This document shows positions 59,711-64,000 of a stretch of DNA of 64,000 nt, piece by piece. The DNA is from CBDAUN01 sp965214615. Its GTDB lineage: Bacteria > Pseudomonadota > Gammaproteobacteria > Arenicellales > JAJDZL01. The stretch covers positions 2,356,001 to 2,420,000 of the forward strand of contig OZ243952.1 of NCBI GenBank assembly GCA_965214615.1. Reading direction: 5' to 3'. The position numbers and the translations under genes were made by a program. Numbering within the stretch: position 1 is the first letter of the stretch; each line of letters begins with the position of its first letter. Under the pieces are notes generated by a model, which saw nothing but the letters and a program-made list of their open reading frames with translations, had not been told where the DNA came from and did no database searches.

Positions 59711-59719
59711 TTCAGTTAC

Positions 59720-60172
59720 CTAGGATGATTCTTGCGCTGCCGCCCGCTCGTTCTCAATGTCTTCGGAAGGCTGCGTATCAGCCGCCTGATGCTCTTGAAC
59801 ATCGTCTGCACCCGCGTCGGAATCATCGACAGACTCAACGGCAGGCGTCATCTCAAGCACTTCCTCGCCGAATTGCGTAATCTGCAATTCCGTGTAATCC
59901 TGACGATGACCCTGGGTCCGTCGATAGTTTTTGCGGCGCTTCATCTTGATGACGCGGATCTTGTCGCCGCGTCCGTGGTCGGTCACCTTGGCCCGAACTT
60001 CGAAATCTTCAACCCGAGGTGTGCCGATCAAAATATTTTCCGGCTTGGAAACCAGCAGGACATTGTCCAACTGAACATCGGAGCCTACTTCGGCTTTCAG
60101 ACGTTCGACGCGAATCTTCTCGCCCAGAGCGACACGATGCTGCTTTCCGCCTGTTTCAACAATTGCGTACAT
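59720..60172 (-). CDS. rplU: 50S ribosomal protein L21 with acidic C-terminal extension
   Basis: The first 103 residues are standard L21 (MYAIVETGGKQHRV, then IKMKRRKNYRRTQGHRQDYT). The following 45 residues are Asp/Glu/Ala/Gln-rich (for example SVDDSDAGADDVQEHQAADT) and unlike typical L21, so the protein is about half as long again as usual. The tail is in frame with no intervening stop. It heads the rplU-rpmA-obgE-proB unit. Confidence 0.95.
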   Translation of the reverse strand: MYAIVETGGKQHRVALGEKIRVERLKAEVGSDVQLDNVLLVSKPENILIGTPRVEDFEVRAKVTDHGRGDKIRVIKMKRRKNYRRTQGHRQDYTELQITQFGEEVLEMTPAVESVDDSDAGADDVQEHQAADTQPSEDIENERAAAQESS

Positions 60173-60212
60173 GACAAGATTAGTTAGCTGTTACGATCAA
60201 AAAGGGTTCGCA

Positions 60213-60218
60213 ATTATA
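60213..60218 (-). promoter_or_regulatory. Candidate -10 for the rplU operon
   Basis: TATAAT on the minus strand, about 40 bp before the rplU ATG. No well-placed -35 was found. The 262-bp gap to the plus-strand glycosyltransferase holds no supported gene; the isoprenyl synthase often divergent from rplU is absent. Confidence 0.35.
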
Positions 60219-60434
60219 TTTCAATTACGAAAGGGAGGAATATACTTGCAAATGGGAATTTCGTCAAAGAGTTTTGCAATTTTTTTGCCGAACAGTCCAT
60301 TGTCAATGCACCGAAGCGCGTCCATCAATTCTTCAACGCGTTTGCGTTATATCATACGCCCGCAAGTCGATTTCAGAAAATAATCATCGCCGACTGCAAA
60401 CTGTGTACAAACTACCTCGAACGGAACCGGATTC

Positions 60435-61181
60435 TTGACCGTCAATGTCATATCGATAAAGTGGGGCACGCTCTACGGCCCGGAATATGTCAATCGACTG
60501 CAATCCAGCGTTGTGCGGCACCTGTCCATGCCGCATCGGTTCGTGTGCTTTACAGACGACACGCAGGGTCTGGATTCGAAAATCGAAACCTATCCGTTGC
60601 CGCAGATCACGATTCCCGATGTGCCGACCCGTTCAAGCAACTGGAGAAAGCTCGGACTCTACCGTGCGGGAGTCGGCGACCTGCACGGAACATGCCTGTA
60701 CTTGGATCTTGATGTCGTCATCGTCAATTCGATCGACAGCTTTTTCGAATTTGAGCCGGGACAGTTTTGCGCCGTGCGCGAATGGGTTCAGACGCATCGC
60801 AAAGTCATCGCCCGGCGCCCGGGCGAATACAATACTTCGGTATTTCGATTCGAAGCCGGCACCACGCAGAAGATTGTCGACCGGTTTCAGAGTCAGGGAG
60901 AACGGGTTCTAAGCGAGTTTCGGCGCGAACAGCAATTTGTCACCCATACGGTCAAAGACCGGATCCGGGCGTGGCCGGGCGAATGGGTTGCAAGTTTCAA
61001 GCGGCAATGCCTGCCGGTGTTTCCCTTGAATCTGATCAAGCCGCCTGCACTGCCGGCGAATGCCAGGATCGTGGCGTTTCACGGCAATCCCAATCCCGAT
61101 CAGGCAGCTGCCGGCTACCGCGACGGCCCGTGGCACCGCAAATGCATGGCCACTCCATGGGTCAGCCAAAACTGGCGCTGA
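60435..61181 (+). CDS. Small glycosyltransferase with GT-A DxD motif, copy 1
   Basis: The 248-residue protein starts at TTG (MTVNVISIKWG), supported by the equivalent ATG start of its paralogue downstream. HRFVCFTDDTQGL near residue 35 and LYLDLDVVIVNSID near residue 90 (DxD metal motif) resemble GT8-type enzymes and the small lipopolysaccharide glycosyltransferases. GEYNTSVFRFEAG and AFHGNPNPDQA are later conserved blocks. It likely adds a sugar to a surface glycan. It is 10 bp upstream of a paralogue and convergent with the minus-strand GT92-like gene. Confidence 0.78.
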   Translation: MTVNVISIKWGTLYGPEYVNRLQSSVVRHLSMPHRFVCFTDDTQGLDSKIETYPLPQITIPDVPTRSSNWRKLGLYRAGVGDLHGTCLYLDLDVVIVNSIDSFFEFEPGQFCAVREWVQTHRKVIARRPGEYNTSVFRFEAGTTQKIVDRFQSQGERVLSEFRREQQFVTHTVKDRIRAWPGEWVASFKRQCLPVFPLNLIKPPALPANARIVAFHGNPNPDQAAAGYRDGPWHRKCMATPWVSQNWR

Positions 61182-61191
61182 CGGTAAACCC

Positions 61192-61944
61192 ATGACTGTC
61201 AATATCGTATGCATGAAGTGGGGCACCCTGTATGGGGCGCATTACGTCAACAAACTGCTCCATAGCGTTCGTCGCAATCTGCGCAAAGACTTCCGGTTCG
61301 TGTGCTTTACCGACGACTCGCAAGGCATTGAGCCGGAGGCAGAATGCCATCCGATCCCCGAAGTGCGATTCTCAGATGCAGAAACAGACCGACGATGGCT
61401 TAAGCTAGGTGTGTTCAGATCCGATATCGCCGATCTTAGCGGCCCTTGCCTGTTTCTCGACCTGGATGTCGTAATCGTCGGGCCAATCGATGAATTGTTC
61501 GAATATGAACCACGCGCGTTTTGTATCAGTCATGACTGGTGGATGCCGCACAAGCATCTTATCGCGCAACTGACCAATCGGCCGAAAATCGGAAATACCT
61601 CGGTATTCCGCTTTGAAGCCGGGTCCATGGAATTCGCGCTGAACAACTTCGAGAGCAATTCGGACGAATTGATGCGTCAATTTATTCTCGAGCAGGCGTA
61701 TATCACTCATGCGGCAGGCAATAGGATTAGATGGTGGCCGCAAAAGTGGATCAGCAGCTTTCGACGGCACTGTCGACCGGTATTTCCGCTGAACCTGTTC
61801 ACCCCGCCTTCAGTTCCGCGCGGAACCCGCATTGTCGCTTTTCACGGATTGCCTAAGCTTGATCAGGCAGAAGCGGGCTACGCGAGCAAATACCCGCACA
61901 AAATATGCAGACCCAGTCCGTGGGTTTCAGAGCACTGGAGATAG
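61192..61944 (+). CDS. Small glycosyltransferase with GT-A DxD motif, copy 2
   Basis: Its 250 residues (ATG, MTVNIVCMKWG) are closely similar to the preceding protein across the whole length: FRFVCFTDDSQGI, LFLDLDVVIVGPID, GNTSVFRFEAGS and IVAFHGLPKLDQAEAGY line up without gaps of note. The pair is a tandem duplication. Divergence is enough to allow different donor or acceptor specificity. Downstream, about 157 bp separate it from the minus-strand gene. Confidence 0.78.
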   Translation: MTVNIVCMKWGTLYGAHYVNKLLHSVRRNLRKDFRFVCFTDDSQGIEPEAECHPIPEVRFSDAETDRRWLKLGVFRSDIADLSGPCLFLDLDVVIVGPIDELFEYEPRAFCISHDWWMPHKHLIAQLTNRPKIGNTSVFRFEAGSMEFALNNFESNSDELMRQFILEQAYITHAAGNRIRWWPQKWISSFRRHCRPVFPLNLFTPPSVPRGTRIVAFHGLPKLDQAEAGYASKYPHKICRPSPWVSEHWR

Positions 61945-62101
61945 CTGCCCGATCAATTCGGCAAATTTTCCAGAGCATGCGCTTGCAGCCAGCAGTGTGC
62001 GTTTCGATTGATGCGCGAGTGTTCTGATATCGTTGCGCACACTCTGGACTGGCGGACGAGAAGTTGCCGCAGGAGAACCGGAGACTGATCAATCCGATCA
62101 A

Positions 62102-63382
62102 TCAATCGCTGTCAGCATCGAGTTGTGCGCGCTCTGCCAGTTCGCGGATAAGCGGCTCAGAAACATGAATCGTTTTGTCGAATTCGATCCGTTTTATCAG
62201 GGGCAAGTCGTTCCAGCCGGTGTTCAGACCCAGAAAGTGATAAAAGAACAATTCGTCGGGCGGCGCGTGACACGCATCAATCCGCACCTTGGGAAGCCGG
62301 TCGCCGATCACCTTGCCAAGCAATTCCCTGAGAATCTTCCTGAACAAAAATACCGCTCTGTGCAAGGCGCTGTAACGCATTGAAAATTCCTTGTTTTTTT
62401 CGGACGCCGTTCGATGCGTGGCGTTGTAGCCGATCTTGTCAAAGTGATAGATGTATTTCATGCGGCCGATTTCATTCCATGATTCGCCGGTAAGCGAATA
62501 GCCGGCATTCTTGAACCGATAGGGAAAATCAACCAGCCTTGGGAGCCTCTCGCGGCGGCTGTCAGAGATATTCGGAACCAGGCGCTGCGAAAAGGCGACT
62601 GCGCCCAGGGGAGAATCGCCGAGCCGGCTCGACAGATAGTGAACAAGACTGCCGCTGCTGCGCTTGACCAGGTATTCGTCAATATCGAGATTCACGCAAT
62701 ACGATCCTCGCACCGGAAACGCCAATCGAGTGTGATTCAAGGAACCTTGCTGCGCGTATTCGTGCGGCGGCACTCCGTAGCGGTACGGCCAATCTACAAA
62801 TACGATTGCCGCATCGCCTTCCAGTTCCGGCAGCCGGTCGACAAGCGCATCCCTGTCGGTGCTGCCATTGTCGTACAGAATGAGTCGTTGAACGCCATGC
62901 AGTCGCACATGCCATTGCAGCCAATCCTTGATCCACTCGAACGGATTTTCCTTCTGCAGTGTCGACATGGTAAGCTTAAGGTGCGCGTGGTTTCGCAATT
63001 CGGCTTCAACCGCGGTCCAATTTAAATCGACAGTGGCCGAAAACGTGCTAAATCGAAATTCGACCGCTGCACCGCTGATCACGTCCTCGGGCATATCCTC
63101 GGTCTCTAGAAAGGCGACCCGCTCGATCTCGACCAGCCGGTAGTTCAGGCGCTTGCCGTTCACCCGTATCTGCATCGGCATCAGTTCGCGCTTTAAGTTG
63201 AACCACAACGGTCCGACAGCTCGCAGTTGGCGCGAATGAGGATCCTTGAATACATCGTAGAATAGTGTTCTGGTATCGATCCGCTTTTTTTCTTGCTCCG
63301 TAAACGGGGTTTCCGGAACAATTTGCCTGACGACTTCGGTGCTGTCAGGAACCCGAATTGGATTGGGCCGGTATATGAACAT
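62102..63382 (-). CDS. Glycosyltransferase family 92-like protein
   Basis: The 426-residue protein carries a GT92 (DUF23-type) catalytic region in its middle: WLQWHVRLHGVQRLILYDNGSTD near residue 155 with N-G-S-T-D as the sugar-nucleotide loop, DWPYRYG, then VNLDIDEYLV with the metal-binding DxD. Residues 1-140 precede it and the C-terminal 180 residues are family-typical but undefined. It starts at ATG. It faces the tandem pair. A capsule or O-antigen locus is possible but no flippase or polymerase is seen in the window. Confidence 0.72.
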   Translation of the reverse strand: MFIYRPNPIRVPDSTEVVRQIVPETPFTEQEKKRIDTRTLFYDVFKDPHSRQLRAVGPLWFNLKRELMPMQIRVNGKRLNYRLVEIERVAFLETEDMPEDVISGAAVEFRFSTFSATVDLNWTAVEAELRNHAHLKLTMSTLQKENPFEWIKDWLQWHVRLHGVQRLILYDNGSTDRDALVDRLPELEGDAAIVFVDWPYRYGVPPHEYAQQGSLNHTRLAFPVRGSYCVNLDIDEYLVKRSSGSLVHYLSSRLGDSPLGAVAFSQRLVPNISDSRRERLPRLVDFPYRFKNAGYSLTGESWNEIGRMKYIYHFDKIGYNATHRTASEKNKEFSMRYSALHRAVFLFRKILRELLGKVIGDRLPKVRIDACHAPPDELFFYHFLGLNTGWNDLPLIKRIEFDKTIHVSEPLIRELAERAQLDADSD

Positions 63383-63470
63383 GAGGCAGTCCGCCCGCGA
63401 ATCGCCTTAGCCAAACGCAAAAAGGCGCGTTGACCCGCCTGAACCCGACAGAATCAATTGGCGTGTCACG

Positions 63471-64000
63471 TCAATTCGACGAGTACAGGGCGCGGATCTG
63501 CACAAGAAACAGGTTGTTTCCGCCGAAGCCCGGGTGCCGAACGCTGACGTGCTTCAATTCGCCGCTATGGCGATTCACAACAGCTGCGGCATCATTGCCC
63601 AGAGACACCAGATGCCGAGGCTTCAGCAAGCGGACCAGTTCGGACAGCATCTGTTCTCCGACTCTTCTTTCGTGCGCGCGATGCGCGCGGTTGGTGAACG
63701 GTTTGCCTGGCAAGTGGGGATGAAACGGAAACACGTTCCAAAGAAAAACGTTTGAGTCGATTCCCGAAAGCGCCTTCCATACGACTGCGGCAGTGCGTTC
63801 CGTGATGCGTGCGCCTTTGACCGGATTGATGATCCGAATGCCCCAGCGCGCACCATGGCGCTCAAGGTTCACATCATCCGTCAGCGCCAATCCTGTGCGT
63901 CGCCCGCCCCTGTATCCAAGATCGCGACCAATCCAAATGGCATCAACTTCGGCACTGCAGGCAGCGTCTAGAGTTCCAAGCAAGGCTTTGCGACGCAAAT
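63471..64000 (-). CDS. Uracil-DNA glycosylase family protein (5' end outside window)
   Basis: The frame is open to the right edge, so the true start is not visible; a TTG near the edge is probably internal. IWIGRDLGYRGGRRTGLALTD gives the family's N-terminal active-site region, WNVFPFHPHLPGKPFTNRAH the middle block and VSLGNDAAAVV the C-terminal strand. The combination is typical of the UDG superfamily enzymes of about 200-230 residues that occur as stand-alone genes. The likely role is excision of uracil or related damaged bases. It is the last feature, transcribed toward the GT92-like gene (88-bp gap). Confidence 0.75.
   Translation of the reverse strand, partial: LRRKALLGTLDAACSAEVDAIWIGRDLGYRGGRRTGLALTDDVNLERHGARWGIRIINPVKGARITERTAAVVWKALSGIDSNVFLWNVFPFHPHLPGKPFTNRAHRAHERRVGEQMLSELVRLLKPRHLVSLGNDAAAVVNRHSGELKHVSVRHPGFGGNNLFLVQIRALYSSN

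Overview
The window reads as chromosome from a gammaproteobacterium (lineage not resolvable from sequence alone; moderately GC-rich by eye). The evidence is gene order: def-fmt-rsmB-DUF4390-ntrY-ntrX-trkA-trkH, aroK-aroB-gltB-gltD-hemE, rplU-rpmA-obgE-proB, and murJ-ribF-ileS-lspA divergent from rpsT. All are classic gammaproteobacterial neighbourhoods. LpxL-type acyltransferases and PBP1A indicate a Gram-negative envelope. Three-gene TRAP uptake and a TAXI-type TRAP system suggest a heterotroph living on dissolved organic acids, perhaps marine or host-associated (inference).

Layout. 1-4.1 kb (+): the 3' end of argG, two small glycosyltransferases of the TIGR04283/TIGR04282 type, and two tandem LpxL-family acyltransferases, the second without the usual catalytic Asp. 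4.1-14 kb (-): one tightly packed, mostly overlapping block def-fmt-rsmB-DUF4390-ntrY-ntrX-trkA-trkH, covering N-terminal formyl-Met handling, 16S rRNA methylation, a two-component system and potassium uptake. 14.2-18.5 kb (+): topA and an MFS transporter. 18.6-23.5 kb (-): PBP1A, a nucleotidyltransferase-like protein, and an NCS2 permease fused to a cytosolic domain resembling an anti-sigma-type ATPase. 23.7-33.2 kb (+): aroK-aroB-gltB-gltD-pyrF-hemE (shikimate pathway, ammonium assimilation, pyrimidine and haem).

33.2-42 kb is a first accessory stretch: a TAXI TRAP transporter followed by a PLP enzyme of the D-cysteine desulfhydrase / cysteate lyase type, then (-) a divergent PanB-like enzyme, and a divergent pair of a DnaQ-type exonuclease with BRCT domain and a Fic protein with a C-terminal winged helix. 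The Fic gene is preceded by a striking array: its promoter/operator/start region occurs in three imperfect tandem copies carrying long AT-rich palindromes.

42-49.1 kb is the conserved lspA-ileS-ribF-(DUF2203)-murJ block (-) with divergent rpsT (+), whose start is TTG as in Escherichia coli. 49.1-57.2 kb is a second accessory stretch set between rpsT and proB: a DctPQM TRAP operon, a secreted peptidoglycan-binding-domain protein, a membrane-anchored unknown, an intact IS5-type element with recognisable ends and target duplication, and a truncated DUF4338 (DruA/transposase-type) remnant. 57.2-60.2 kb is rplU-rpmA-obgE-proB (-). The window ends with two tandem paralogous small glycosyltransferases (+), a GT92-like glycosyltransferase (-) and a partial uracil-DNA-glycosylase-family gene (-).

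I saw no tRNA, rRNA or CRISPR array. The most unusual items are the Fic operator triplication, the NCS2-ATPase-like fusion, the degenerate NtrX, the Met-for-Asp acyltransferase, and the unknown secreted/membrane pair beside the IS.
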